DNA of 64,000 bases. Origin: Streptomyces sp. AV19 (GTDB lineage Bacteria > Actinomycetota > Actinomycetes > Streptomycetales > Streptomycetaceae). Each line of letters opens with the position of its first letter. Within the stretch, counting starts at the first letter, position 1. A model generated the notes under the pieces. That model did no database searches. It had not been told where the DNA came from and was given only the letters and a program-made list of their open reading frames with translations. The stretch covers positions 247,531-311,530 of the forward strand of contig NZ_JAEAMR010000009.1 in the NCBI RefSeq assembly GCF_015999245.1. Reading direction: 5' to 3'. A program made the translations under genes and the position numbers. Below are positions 43,396 to 51,692 of this stretch, in pieces.

Positions 43396-45135
43396 TCAGC
43401 CCGCACGGCGTCCCGCCCGGGCCCGGGACCTCTTCTCGACGTACATCCGCTGGTCGGCGGAGCGCAGCACCTCGTCCGCGGACATGCCGCAGCCCGCCCA
43501 GCCGATGCCGAAGCTGGCCCCGACGCGGACCGCGCGGCCGTCCACCCGTATCGGGGGGATGATCGCGTTCCGCAGCCGGACGGCGAGGTCCTCCGCGTCG
43601 GCGAGACCCAGCCCGTCGGCCAGGACGACGAACTCGTCGCCGCCGAGCCGGGCCACCGTGTCGCCGTCGCGGACGCCGTCGGTCAGCCGGCGGGCGACCT
43701 CGATCAGGACGGCGTCGCCGGTGTGGTGGCCGAAGCGGTCGTTGATCGACTTGAAGCCGTCGAGGTCGCAGAAGAGGACGGCAAGGCCCTTGCCGCCGTC
43801 GTCGTTGTCCTCGTCGAGGGCGACGGTGTGGACGTGGTGGTCCGTGTGGTGGCCGAAGCCGCCCTCGATGCCGGCCGGGTAGTCGTCGACGAGCGTGTGG
43901 CCGCGGTCGGCCGCGTACGCCCCGTCCGCGCCCAGCAGGACCGGCTCGCCGAACGGGCCGCCGAAGGGGCTGCCCACGCCGACGACCTCCGCGAAGCCGT
44001 CGAGCCGGCCGAAGGGGCCGGGGGCGGCCTCCCGCTCGTCGCCGCCCGGCGGGCGGGAGCAGAGCCGGCTGCTGAGCCGGGCCCGCAACTCGGCGCTGTT
44101 GGGCAGGCCGGTGAGCGCGTCGTGGCTGGCGCGGTGGGCGAGCTGGAGCTCGTGCCGCTTGCGGTCCTCGATGTCCTCGACGTGGGTGAGCAGGAAGCGC
44201 GGGCCGTCGGCGGCGTCGGCGACGACGGAGTTGCGCAGCGAGACCCACATGTAGCTGTCGTCGCGCCGGCGCAGCCGCAGCTCGGCCCGGCCGCCCTCGG
44301 CGGAGGTGCGCAGCAGGGTGCCGACGTCGTCGGGGTGGACGAGGTCGGAGAACGAGAGGCGGCGCAGCTGGGAGACCGAGCGGCCCAGCAGCCGGCAGAG
44401 GGCGTCGTTGATGCGGTGCAGCCGGCCGTGCTGGTCGCCGCCCAGCTCGGCGATGGCCATGCCGCTGGGCGCGTACTCGAATGCCTGGCGGAAGCTCTCC
44501 TCGCTGGCCCGCAGCGCCTGCTGCTCGCGCTCCAGGCGGACCAGGGCGCGCTGCATGTTGGCCCGCAGCCGGGCGTTGCTGATGGCGATGGCGGCCTGGA
44601 AGGCGTACATCTGCAGGGCCTCGCGGCCCCAGGCGCCCGGGCGGAGGCCGTTGCGCGGCCGGTCGACGGAGATGACGCCGAGCAGCTCGCCGGTGGCGGA
44701 GCCGGCGGTGTACATGGGGGCGAGGAGCCGGTCCATGGGGTGCCACTCGTCGGCGAAGCCCGGGGCCGGGCCGGTGGTGCGCCACTGCGGGACGTCGTCC
44801 TCGTCGAGCACCCACCCCTCCGTGTACGGGATGAAGCGCAGCTCGCCCCAGCGCTCCCCCATCGACAGCCGGCGCTCCCAGGACACGCGTGATCCCACGC
44901 GGCCGGACAGGAACGCCTCGGCACTCGCGTCGCCCGCCACGGCGGCGACGACGAGGTCACCGTCCGGACGGACCAGATTGACGGCCGCGAGCTCGTACCC
45001 GAGCCCGTTCACCACACCCTCGGCGACCGTCTGCAGGGTGTCCGCGAGACTTCGCGCGCTATTCAGCTCCGCTACGGCCTGATGAACCTGCCTCAAGGTC
45101 GCCAGACGGACATACGGCTCCGACTCGGTTTCCAT
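43396..45135 (-). CDS. cdgB: Diguanylate cyclase CdgB-like (GAF-PAS-GGDEF)
   Basis: 579 residues. GAF covers about 20-195, PAS/PAC about 212-330, and the GGDEF domain 335-575. The active site is GGDEF at 498-502, with an inhibitory RxxD site (R489-D492) five residues earlier, so it should make c-di-GMP and be product-inhibited. An insertion of about 90 residues rich in Gly, Pro, Asp and His (360-449) interrupts the GGDEF domain after its first helix. Domain order and gene neighbourhood match S. coelicolor CdgB, a BldD-regulated enzyme of development. A BldD-like box lies upstream. Confidence 0.92.
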   Translation of the reverse strand: METESEPYVRLATLRQVHQAVAELNSARSLADTLQTVAEGVVNGLGYELAAVNLVRPDGDLVVAAVAGDASAEAFLSGRVGSRVSWERRLSMGERWGELRFIPYTEGWVLDEDDVPQWRTTGPAPGFADEWHPMDRLLAPMYTAGSATGELLGVISVDRPRNGLRPGAWGREALQMYAFQAAIAISNARLRANMQRALVRLEREQQALRASEESFRQAFEYAPSGMAIAELGGDQHGRLHRINDALCRLLGRSVSQLRRLSFSDLVHPDDVGTLLRTSAEGGRAELRLRRRDDSYMWVSLRNSVVADAADGPRFLLTHVEDIEDRKRHELQLAHRASHDALTGLPNSAELRARLSSRLCSRPPGGDEREAAPGPFGRLDGFAEVVGVGSPFGGPFGEPVLLGADGAYAADRGHTLVDDYPAGIEGGFGHHTDHHVHTVALDEDNDDGGKGLAVLFCDLDGFKSINDRFGHHTGDAVLIEVARRLTDGVRDGDTVARLGGDEFVVLADGLGLADAEDLAVRLRNAIIPPIRVDGRAVRVGASFGIGWAGCGMSADEVLRSADQRMYVEKRSRARAGRRAG

Positions 45136-45227
45136 GGTTCGCTCTCCCCCGAGACCTCGACAGCGACTCTCCAGATTTTCTTGTCGTCCGTTTACACGGC
45201 CACTGAATCACAGCGAGCTGACAACTC

Positions 45228-45242
45228 GGTACACAGGGTCAA
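45228..45242 (-). promoter_or_regulatory. Candidate BldD box upstream of cdgB
   Basis: On the minus strand, ttgaccctgtgtacc fits nTnACnC(A/T)GnGTnAn at all but one fixed position. It is about 93 bases upstream of the cdgB ATG. BldD-c-di-GMP is known to repress cdgB in Streptomyces. Confidence 0.6.
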
Positions 45243-45458
45243 CAAATAGGGCCTTATGTGACTCATGTCACAGGTCGATCTTGGTCGGAACGCTTCGGTA
45301 AATGCCGCCCATTGACCGTTCACGAATAGCAAATAAGGCAGCCCCTGCCGCGTTCCCGGAACGCTTCGCAGCGCGAAAGCGGAGCTGGCCCTAGTCCCTA
45401 TTACCAGTCCGTCCCTGGTCCCGCAGCCCGATGCAACGGCCCGTCGGGGACGGCTAGC

Positions 45459-46019
45459 GTGCTGGGCGTGTTGCAGACGACTTCGCCCGCAGAGGCCCGC
45501 ATACCGCATCCTGACGGTGTGACCGCCGAGGAATTCCGCGCAGCTCTCGCCCGCCTCGCCGCCGGTGTGGTGCTGGTGACGGCGCACGACCCCGAGGAGG
45601 GCCCGCACGGCGAGGATGTGGGGATGACGGCGACGGCGTTCCTCTCCGTGTCCCTGGATCCGCCGCTCGTGATGGTGAGCGTTCGCAACGATTCGCGCAT
45701 GGAGGACCTGCTCGACCGGCAACCGCTGTGGGCGGTGTCCCTGCTCTCGGAGAGCCAGCGGCACATCGCGGGCCGCTTCGCGATGAAGGGCCGCGTCAGC
45801 GACCGGCTGCTCTTCGAGGACTTCCCCTGGGAGCGCGGCGAGGTCTCGGGCGCGCCCCTGGTACGGGGCTCGCTCGCGGTGGTGGAGTGCCGGACCGAGC
45901 AGCGGGTGGCCGCGGGCGATCACACGCTCTACATCGGCCGGGTGCTCGGCGCGGCCACCCCCAGCGCGGACAGCTCCCCCCTGATGTACTTCCGCGGCCG
46001 CTACCGGCAGCTGTCGTAG
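45459..46019 (+). CDS. Flavin reductase-like FMN-binding protein
   Basis: 186 residues, split-barrel FMN fold. VTAEEFRAALARLAAGVVLVTAHD starts the domain, MTATAFLSVSLDPPLVMVSVRNDSR holds the FMN-contact TAFLSVSL segment, and LLSESQRHIAGRF and LMYFRGRYRQL complete the family pattern. It reduces FMN/FAD with NAD(P)H, often supplying a monooxygenase; no monooxygenase is adjacent. GTG 45459 or 45468 could be the start. It is divergent from cdgB across about 320 bases that hold the BldD-like box. Confidence 0.88.
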   Translation: MLGVLQTTSPAEARIPHPDGVTAEEFRAALARLAAGVVLVTAHDPEEGPHGEDVGMTATAFLSVSLDPPLVMVSVRNDSRMEDLLDRQPLWAVSLLSESQRHIAGRFAMKGRVSDRLLFEDFPWERGEVSGAPLVRGSLAVVECRTEQRVAAGDHTLYIGRVLGAATPSADSSPLMYFRGRYRQLS

Positions 46020-46424
46020 CACCGGACGACGCGTTCGGCGCCCGCCCGGTCGGCCCTGCCGCCGTCTGCTCAGCCGGCCCTGCCGCCACCCGGCGGGCGG
46101 CCTGCGGCTCCTGCGGGCGGATCGCCGCTCGGGCTGCCGCACCCGCCGCTTCGGCGGCGAAGGGCCGCCGAAGTGGGCGCCGAACGCGTCGGCTTGACGC
46201 GCGGACCACCGCCTCGGCGCACGAACGACGTACGGCCGCCGGCCGCCACGACCTGGCCCTACGCCCGACGCCCGAGCCGAAGCCCCGCGGCCTGTCCGGC
46301 CAACCGGCGACCCGCTGCACCAGCGGCGGCACACCCCCAGGCGGTGGTCCATCCGCTTCAACGGGCTCAACGGGGCGCCCGCCGCCCGGACATGGCCGCC
46401 GCCCCCGGCACAGCGCCCCCGCCC
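46020..46424. other. Long GC-rich intergenic region with inverted repeats
   Basis: About 400 bases without a convincing gene. gacgcgttcggcgcccgcc near 46025 recurs inverted as ggcgccgaacgcgtc near 46179, and several CCGGCC-rich hairpins follow. It resembles the 34.9-35.4 kb spacer in composition. Confidence 0.6.
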
Positions 46425-46850
46425 TCAGTCCCAGCGACCCGAGCGCCCCCGCTTCGTGTCCGACCGCTGCTTCTTCTCCCTGAGCCGCCGCTCGTTGATG
46501 CCGCGCGGGATCCGCGTCGCCCGCCGCGCCTTGGGCGGGGGTGCCGTCGCCTCGGCCAGCAGGGCGGTCATGCGGACCGCCGCCGTCTCGCGATTGCGCC
46601 ACTGGGAGCGGTGCTCCGAGGCCCGTACGGTCAGCACGCCGCCCGTCAGGCGGCCGGCCAGCCGCTCCAGGGCGCGCTCCTTCCACACGGCGGGCAGCGC
46701 CTCCGTGGCGGCCAGGTCGAAGCGCAGCTCCACCTGACTGTCGCTGGTGTTGACGTGCTGGCCGCCCGGGCCGGAGGAGCGCGAGAAGCGCCACACCAGC
46801 TCCGCCTCGGGCAGGGCCACGGCACCGCGGATGACGTGGGGACCGGACAT
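46425..46850 (-). CDS. arfB: Alternative ribosome-rescue factor ArfB
   Basis: 141 residues. The catalytic SRSSGPGGQHVNTSDS contains GGQ, and LRFDLAATEALP follows; the tail KARRATRIPRGINERRLREKKQRSDTKRGR is the basic, disordered extension that enters the mRNA channel. ArfB hydrolyses peptidyl-tRNA on ribosomes stalled without a stop codon. It is much shorter than RF1/RF2, which settles the assignment. ATG 46850 is chosen because the conserved region starts there. Confidence 0.95.
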   Translation of the reverse strand: MSGPHVIRGAVALPEAELVWRFSRSSGPGGQHVNTSDSQVELRFDLAATEALPAVWKERALERLAGRLTGGVLTVRASEHRSQWRNRETAAVRMTALLAEATAPPPKARRATRIPRGINERRLREKKQRSDTKRGRSGRWD

Positions 46851-47062
46851 GGACCCATGGTCGCCCGCTGGGGGTGCCCATGTCACCTGGGTTTGTCCCA
46901 CTCCGTCACCGACCTGGCATCAGAAACCGGTAAAGAAAGTAAAGAAGGGTGGAACCTCACCACCCCGACCGACGTTTACCCGGGTGACAGCGGCTCGCGC
47001 CGGCGGCGGCGCGAGCCGCGACCGACGAGAGCCGCGAGCCCGACGAGAAAGGGATCACTCCC

Positions 47063-47638
47063 ATGCCTGTAAGCCTGTCCAAGGGCGGCAACGTCTCCCT
47101 CACCAAGGAGGCCCCGGGCCTGTCGGCCGTCACCGTCGGCCTCGGCTGGGACGTCCGCACCACCACGGGCACGGACTTCGACCTCGACGCGAGCGCGATA
47201 GCGGTGAACCCCGCCGGCAAGGTCTACTCGGACGCCCACTTCGTCTTCTTCAACAACAAGCAGACGCCCGACGGCTCCATCGTGCACACCGGCGACAACG
47301 TCACCGGCCAGGGCGACGGCGACGACGAGCAGATCAACGTCAACCTCGCCGCCCTGCCGGCCGACGTCGACAAGATCGTCTTCCCGGTCTCCATCTACGA
47401 CGCCACCGCGCGCTCGCAGAACTTCGGCCAGGTGCGCAACGCCTACATCCGCGTCGTCAACCAGGCCGGCGGCACCGAGATCGCCCGTTACGACCTGAGC
47501 GAGGACGCGGCCACCGAGACCGCCATGGTCTTCGGCGAGCTCTACCGCAACGGCGCGGAGTGGAAGTTCCGTGCCGTGGGCCAGGGTTACGCCTCCGGCC
47601 TGGTCGGCATCGCGCAGGACTTCGGCGTCAACGTCTGA
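47063..47638 (+). CDS. TerD-family calcium-binding stress protein
   Basis: 191 residues. [48 protein letters not shown]-like [16 protein letters not shown], and the acidic [12 protein letters not shown] are TerD hallmarks; the Asp clusters bind calcium. Streptomyces carry many tellurium-resistance-type TerD paralogues, with roles in stress and differentiation. No other ter genes are adjacent. AAGGGATC lies upstream of the ATG. Confidence 0.95.
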   Translation: MPVSLSKGGNVSLTKEAPGLSAVTVGLGWDVRTTTGTDFDLDASAIAVNPAGKVYSDAHFVFFNNKQTPDGSIVHTGDNVTGQGDGDDEQINVNLAALPADVDKIVFPVSIYDATARSQNFGQVRNAYIRVVNQAGGTEIARYDLSEDAATETAMVFGELYRNGAEWKFRAVGQGYASGLVGIAQDFGVNV

Positions 47639-47640
47639 CA

Positions 47641-47730
47641 TTCCACGGGCGATTGAGCCGGATCAGGTGATTGAGCCGGACCGGACCATTGAGCCGGGCC
47701 GGGCGATCGATCCGGATCGCGCCACGAGGG
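47641..47730. repeat. Degenerate tandem repeats after terD
   Basis: Four diverged units of about 20 bases built on gattgagccggaccgg, running from three bases after the TerD stop. They are followed by a more AT-rich segment to 47830. No coding signal is seen. Confidence 0.65.
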
Positions 47731-47917
47731 CCGCTTTCCCGCCAGGGAAGCGGCCCTCCGCACTGCCATTGCCGAAACCGCCATTGTCGAAATGCATTCG
47801 AAAATGCAAGTACGCGCCCGGATTCTTTCGGCGAATATGTCAGGTGCCGGTCCCGAACGGATGAAGGGCCGCCGTTTCCCGGCCCCGGCCCCGTCGTACG
47901 GACCATCATCGGCCACG

Positions 47918-48232
47918 ATGACGGACAGCGATAACCCCCAGGATCCGGACCAGGATCCCGGCCCGGATTCCGAGTCCGGCGAGGATTCCGGATCGGGCCC
48001 GGATTCCGGCTCCGGCCCCTTTCCGGCGCGGCCGGTCTGCCATTGGTGCCAGGGCTCCGGATTCGTCCCCCGCGTGCTGGCCCACCACCCCGGCCCCGAC
48101 CCGTTCCGCGGTCCGGCCGAGACCGTCCACCGCACCGGCCAGTGCAAGCACTGCCGGGGCACCGGGACGTACGACTCGGCCCTCGACCCCACGATCGGCC
48201 CGGAGGAGCGCACGCCCCCGCGCGAACCCTGA
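47918..48232 (+). CDS. Small protein with DnaJ-type Cys repeats
   Basis: 104 residues from ATG 47918. The first 45 residues are Asp/Pro/Ser/Gly repeats (NPQDPDQDPGPDSESG), encoded by repeated gatccgga-like DNA. The C-terminal part has two CxxCxGxG units, CHWCQGSGF and CKHCRGTGT, which in DnaJ bind one zinc ion. No J domain is present. The ribosome site is poor; in-frame starts at 47861 and 47792 are alternatives. The function is unknown, possibly a zinc-binding adaptor. Confidence 0.6.
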   Translation: MTDSDNPQDPDQDPGPDSESGEDSGSGPDSGSGPFPARPVCHWCQGSGFVPRVLAHHPGPDPFRGPAETVHRTGQCKHCRGTGTYDSALDPTIGPEERTPPREP

Positions 48233-48332
48233 CGCGAGACCCGGCCCTGACGCGAACTCCTGGGACGCGCACTGGCCAAACAGGGCGAATGAGGCGATCC
48301 TGGAATTGTCAGGCACTCGCAAGGAGGACTCC

Positions 48333-48518
48333 ATGTCCATGCTCGACAAGCTCAAGGGCCTGCTCAAGGGTCATGAGGACACTGCCCGGAAGGGCGTCGA
48401 AAAGGCCGGTGACGCATTCGACGCCAAGACCGGCAACAAGTACCAGAGCCAGGTCGACGAGGCCCAGCGCAGGATCAACGAGCAGCTCGGCAAGCAATCG
48501 CCCGACGACCGGTCCTGA
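48333..48518 (+). CDS. MT0933-type antitoxin-like protein
   Basis: 61 residues: MSMLDKLKGLLKGHEDTARKG, then KAGDAFDAKTGNKYQSQVDEAQ, the amphipathic, Lys-rich pattern of the MT0933/Rv0909-type antitoxin family. AAGGAGG stands just before the ATG. In mycobacteria such a gene pairs with a toxin (SRPBCC-like). No toxin gene is next to it here, so the label is by family only; Streptomyces often carry the gene alone. Confidence 0.82.
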   Translation: MSMLDKLKGLLKGHEDTARKGVEKAGDAFDAKTGNKYQSQVDEAQRRINEQLGKQSPDDRS

Positions 48519-48575
48519 CGGAAGGAGCCCTTCCACCCACCACAGCCCGGAGACTCGCCACAGTCCGCCGACGCC

Positions 48576-49133
48576 TCACCACAGCCTGTCGATGCCGCCC
48601 GGGTACAGCCCGACGCGGCACCCCCGGAACGCGTCCGCGTCCCGCCGCGCCCGTGCCGTGAAGAATCCGGCCATGGTGACTTTGCCGAACCCGGGCCCGT
48701 CACTGGGGAAGGGATCCTCCGGCGTTCCGCCGACGAGGACGGTGCCCTCCAGCACCTCCCACCCCGCGCTCTCGTAGAAGCCCCGCAGGGGGCGGTCACA
48801 GGTGAAAAGGCCCAGGTCGACGCCTTGCGCGGCGATCCATTCACGGGCGGCGGCCACCAGCCGCCGCCCGTTTCCGCTGCCCCGGTGCGCCGGGTCGGTG
48901 ACCACCGCGCTCAGCCCGGCGGCCCGGTAGACCCGGCCCGCGTGGGCGACGTCCTTGAAGAGGACGTCCAGCGCCGCCACCACCTCGTCCTCCGCTGAGC
49001 ACAGCAGCATCGCCACCGGCCGCAGCGCCGGATCGTGCGGCCCGCCGCCGGGCCACTCCCGCTCGCGCAGCGCCTCGGCCGCGGCGGCCGCCCGGCCCGG
49101 TACGTCGCCCTCCGCATACGTCCTGACCCGCAT
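48576..49133 (-). CDS. GNAT-family N-acetyltransferase
   Basis: 185 residues. RVYRAAGLSAVVTDPAHRGSGNGRRLVAAAREWI gives the acetyl-CoA loop (RGSGNGRR), and LGLFTCDRPLRGFYESAGWEVLEG the later motif B. The C-terminus ends GGIDRLW. GGGGGATCC precedes ATG 49133; the longer frame to 49235 runs into the protease promoter region. The acceptor substrate is unknown. Confidence 0.88.
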   Translation of the reverse strand: MRVRTYAEGDVPGRAAAAAEALREREWPGGGPHDPALRPVAMLLCSAEDEVVAALDVLFKDVAHAGRVYRAAGLSAVVTDPAHRGSGNGRRLVAAAREWIAAQGVDLGLFTCDRPLRGFYESAGWEVLEGTVLVGGTPEDPFPSDGPGFGKVTMAGFFTARARRDADAFRGCRVGLYPGGIDRLW

Positions 49134-49432
49134 GGATCCCCCGTACCCCGGTCCGTCTCCACCGGCCGGCGGTGCGGGGGATCCGGCATGCCCGAGGGGC
49201 TGTCCCACCAGCCTCGCAGGCCACTTCAGGCTCAACTGTGCCTCCCCTAAACCCGATCCGCCAACTCCGGCCGGAATTGGTCGTTCCAGGAAAACGACAG
49301 ATCAAATCCTTGTTGCGCCCCTGTCAAAAGCGCTCAAGGGGTGGCACGCTCTCCTCACATTCGCTCCTGCACCTCTCGTACCAGCGGGCGGCCCCCACCC
49401 GGCTGCCCGAACCCCCCTCAGAGGAGACAGAG

Positions 49433-51046
49433 TTGAGACTCACCGCCACCCCCCGCACCACCGCCCTGCGTGCCGCCGCCCTCGTCGCCTCCGCCGCGAT
49501 GGTCGTGGTCGGCGTGCAGACCGGAAGCGCGAGCGCCTCGGGTGACCGTGACAGCGGAGGACTTCCGCTGAGCCTCTCCGCCGGCCAGCGGGCCGCCGCC
49601 ATCCAGGACGCCCAGGGTGCCGCCGCGTCCACCGCCGCCAGGATCGGGCTCGGCGACAAGGAGAAGCTCGTCGTCCGCGACGTCGTCAAGGACGCCGACG
49701 GCACCGTGCACACCCGCTACGAGCGCACCTACGACGGACTCCCCGTCCTGGGCGGCGACTTGATCGTCCATGAGACGAAGGCCGGGTCGCGCTCGGTCAC
49801 CAAGTCGACCGACGCGAAGATAGCCGTGGCCTCGACGAGCCCGTCCCTGGCCCCGACGGAGGCCAAGAAGTCCGCGCTGAGCGCGGCCGCCGCAAAGAAG
49901 ACGGCCAAGCCCGCCGGCCAGTCCCCGCGCAAGGTCGTCTGGGCCGCCCAGGGCAAGCCGGTCCTGGCGTACGAGACCGTGGTCACCGGCGTCCAGAAGG
50001 ACGGCACCCCGAGCGAGCTGCACGTCATCACCGACGCGGCCAACGGCAAGAAGCTCTTCCAGTACGAGGGCGTCGAGACCGGCAGCGGCACCAGCACCTA
50101 CAGCGGCACGGTGCCCCTGGACACCACCAAGTCCGGCTCGCAGTACCAGCTCGTCGACGGCAAGCGCGGCGGCCACAAGACGTACGACCTCAACCAGGGC
50201 TCGTCCGGCACCGGTTCGCTGTTCACCAACAAGACCGACACCTGGGGCGGCGGCCGGCAGACTGCCGGCGTCGACGCCCACTACGGCGCCGCCGTCACCT
50301 GGGACTTCTACAAGAACACCTTCGGCCGCAACGGCATCCGCAACGACGGCAAGGCCGCCTACTCCCGCGTCCACTACGGCAAGGGCTACGTCAACGCCTT
50401 CTGGCAGGACTCCTGCTTCTGCATGACCTACGGCGACGGCGAGGGCGACAAGAAGCCGCTGACCGCCGTCGACGTGGCCGCGCACGAGATGAGCCACGGC
50501 GTCACCGCCGCCACCGCCAAGCTGGTCTACAGCGGCGAGTCCGGCGGCCTCAACGAGGCCACCAGCGACATCTTCGGCACCGCCGTCGAGTTCTCCGCCA
50601 ACAACAAGGCCGACGTGGGCGACTACCTCATCGGCGAGAAGATCGACATCTTCGGCAACGGCAAGCCGCTGCGGTACATGGACAAGCCCAGCAAGGACGG
50701 CCAGTCGAAGGACAGCTGGTACTCCGGCCTCGGCGGCATCGACGTCCACTACTCGTCCGGCCCGGCCAACCACTTCTTCTACCTGCTCTCCGAGGGCAGC
50801 GGCAAGAAGACGATCAACGGCGTGACCTACGACAGCCCGACCGCGGACGGCTCCAAGGTCACCGGCATCGGCCGCGACAAGGCCCAGGCGATCTGGTACA
50901 AGGCGCTGACCACCCAGTTCACCTCCAACACCAACTACGCCAAGGCCCGCACCGGCACCCTCGCCGCCGCGGCCTCGCTCTACGGCAACAACAGCGCGGA
51001 GTACAAGGCGGTGGCCGCGGCCTGGACCGCGATCAACGTCAAGTAG
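49433..51046 (+). CDS. Secreted M4 (thermolysin-like) metalloprotease
   Basis: 537-residue prepropeptide. A Sec signal (RLTATPRTTALRAAAL, then VVVGVQTGSASAS) precedes an FTP/PepSY propeptide (about 45-200) and the catalytic domain. VAAHEMSHGVT is HExxH, GGLNEATSDIFG supplies the third zinc ligand Glu, and DVHYSSGPANHFFYLL the catalytic His region. TTG 49433 is preferred: GAGGAGACAGAG precedes it. The 5' flank has tandem promoter-like sequence (tgtcaaaagcgctcaagggg). A perfect 19-bp terminator follows. Confidence 0.95.
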   Translation: MRLTATPRTTALRAAALVASAAMVVVGVQTGSASASGDRDSGGLPLSLSAGQRAAAIQDAQGAAASTAARIGLGDKEKLVVRDVVKDADGTVHTRYERTYDGLPVLGGDLIVHETKAGSRSVTKSTDAKIAVASTSPSLAPTEAKKSALSAAAAKKTAKPAGQSPRKVVWAAQGKPVLAYETVVTGVQKDGTPSELHVITDAANGKKLFQYEGVETGSGTSTYSGTVPLDTTKSGSQYQLVDGKRGGHKTYDLNQGSSGTGSLFTNKTDTWGGGRQTAGVDAHYGAAVTWDFYKNTFGRNGIRNDGKAAYSRVHYGKGYVNAFWQDSCFCMTYGDGEGDKKPLTAVDVAAHEMSHGVTAATAKLVYSGESGGLNEATSDIFGTAVEFSANNKADVGDYLIGEKIDIFGNGKPLRYMDKPSKDGQSKDSWYSGLGGIDVHYSSGPANHFFYLLSEGSGKKTINGVTYDSPTADGSKVTGIGRDKAQAIWYKALTTQFTSNTNYAKARTGTLAAAASLYGNNSAEYKAVAAAWTAINVK

Positions 51047-51055
51047 TCCCGCCCG

Positions 51056-51096
51056 ACGGCTGAGCCGCCCCCGGAGGCCGGGGGCGGCTCAGCCGT
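51056..51096 (+). terminator. Terminator after the M4 protease
   Basis: A 19-bp perfect stem, 51056-51074 with 51078-51096, and a three-base loop. It starts ten bases after the protease stop. There is no T tract. Confidence 0.9.
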
Positions 51097-51111
51097 GACA
51101 CCATCGACGGC

Positions 51112-51609
51112 GTGATCGACCTCGGCTACTCCCTCTCCCGCCGCTTCCCCGACCCGCCGCAGACGGACTACCGCACCGCCGACGTGCGCACCCTGCGGCA
51201 CGACCTGTTCTGCGGCGACGTCTACCTCGCCGACACGAAGGAAGACCGGGAGCTGTCCACAGCCTGGGGATGGGTGCCCGTACTGGACTTCGCCTGGGCC
51301 CTGTGCGACATCGTCGAGGAGCTCGACCGCGACCCCCGCGGCTCCCGCTCGGCCGCCCCGCAGTACGCGGAGCTCGACTTCACCGAGTCCAGCGACCGCA
51401 TGCTCTTCGAGCGCCGCTTCGGCTGGGTCGAGGTCACCGCCGACTGGGCGCCGGCCGACGAGCCCCCGCTCGTCCTCGACCACCGCGCGCTGCGCCGCGA
51501 GGCCCGGGACTTCCTGCACGACCTCGTCGCGGACCTGACCGACATGCACGAGGGCCTCGACGAGAACCCGGCCGTCTGGACGCTGCTGAGCCGCTTCCCC
51601 CGGGTCTGA
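51112..51609 (+). CDS. Conserved hypothetical protein
   Basis: 165 residues from GTG 51112. The block DVYLADTKEDRELSTAWGWVPVLDFAWAL and LDFTESSDRMLFERR look conserved among Streptomyces proteins, and the C-terminus is helical (RREARDFLHDLVADLTDMHEG). The protein is acidic, without signal or membrane segments. No function can be given. It follows the terminator of the protease by 15 bases. Confidence 0.72.
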   Translation: MIDLGYSLSRRFPDPPQTDYRTADVRTLRHDLFCGDVYLADTKEDRELSTAWGWVPVLDFAWALCDIVEELDRDPRGSRSAAPQYAELDFTESSDRMLFERRFGWVEVTADWAPADEPPLVLDHRALRREARDFLHDLVADLTDMHEGLDENPAVWTLLSRFPRV

Positions 51610-51692
51610 CGCCCGGTGCACGCTGCCGTCGCCCGGCCGCCCCGGCGGGCGGATGTCACCCGACGGGCCTAGCCTGGTGCGGGAGGCCCGCG

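Noticed and set aside
47641-47760. Tandem repeats as a CRISPR array
   Set aside because: Units of about 20 bases are adjacent and diverged, with no unique spacers and no cas genes.
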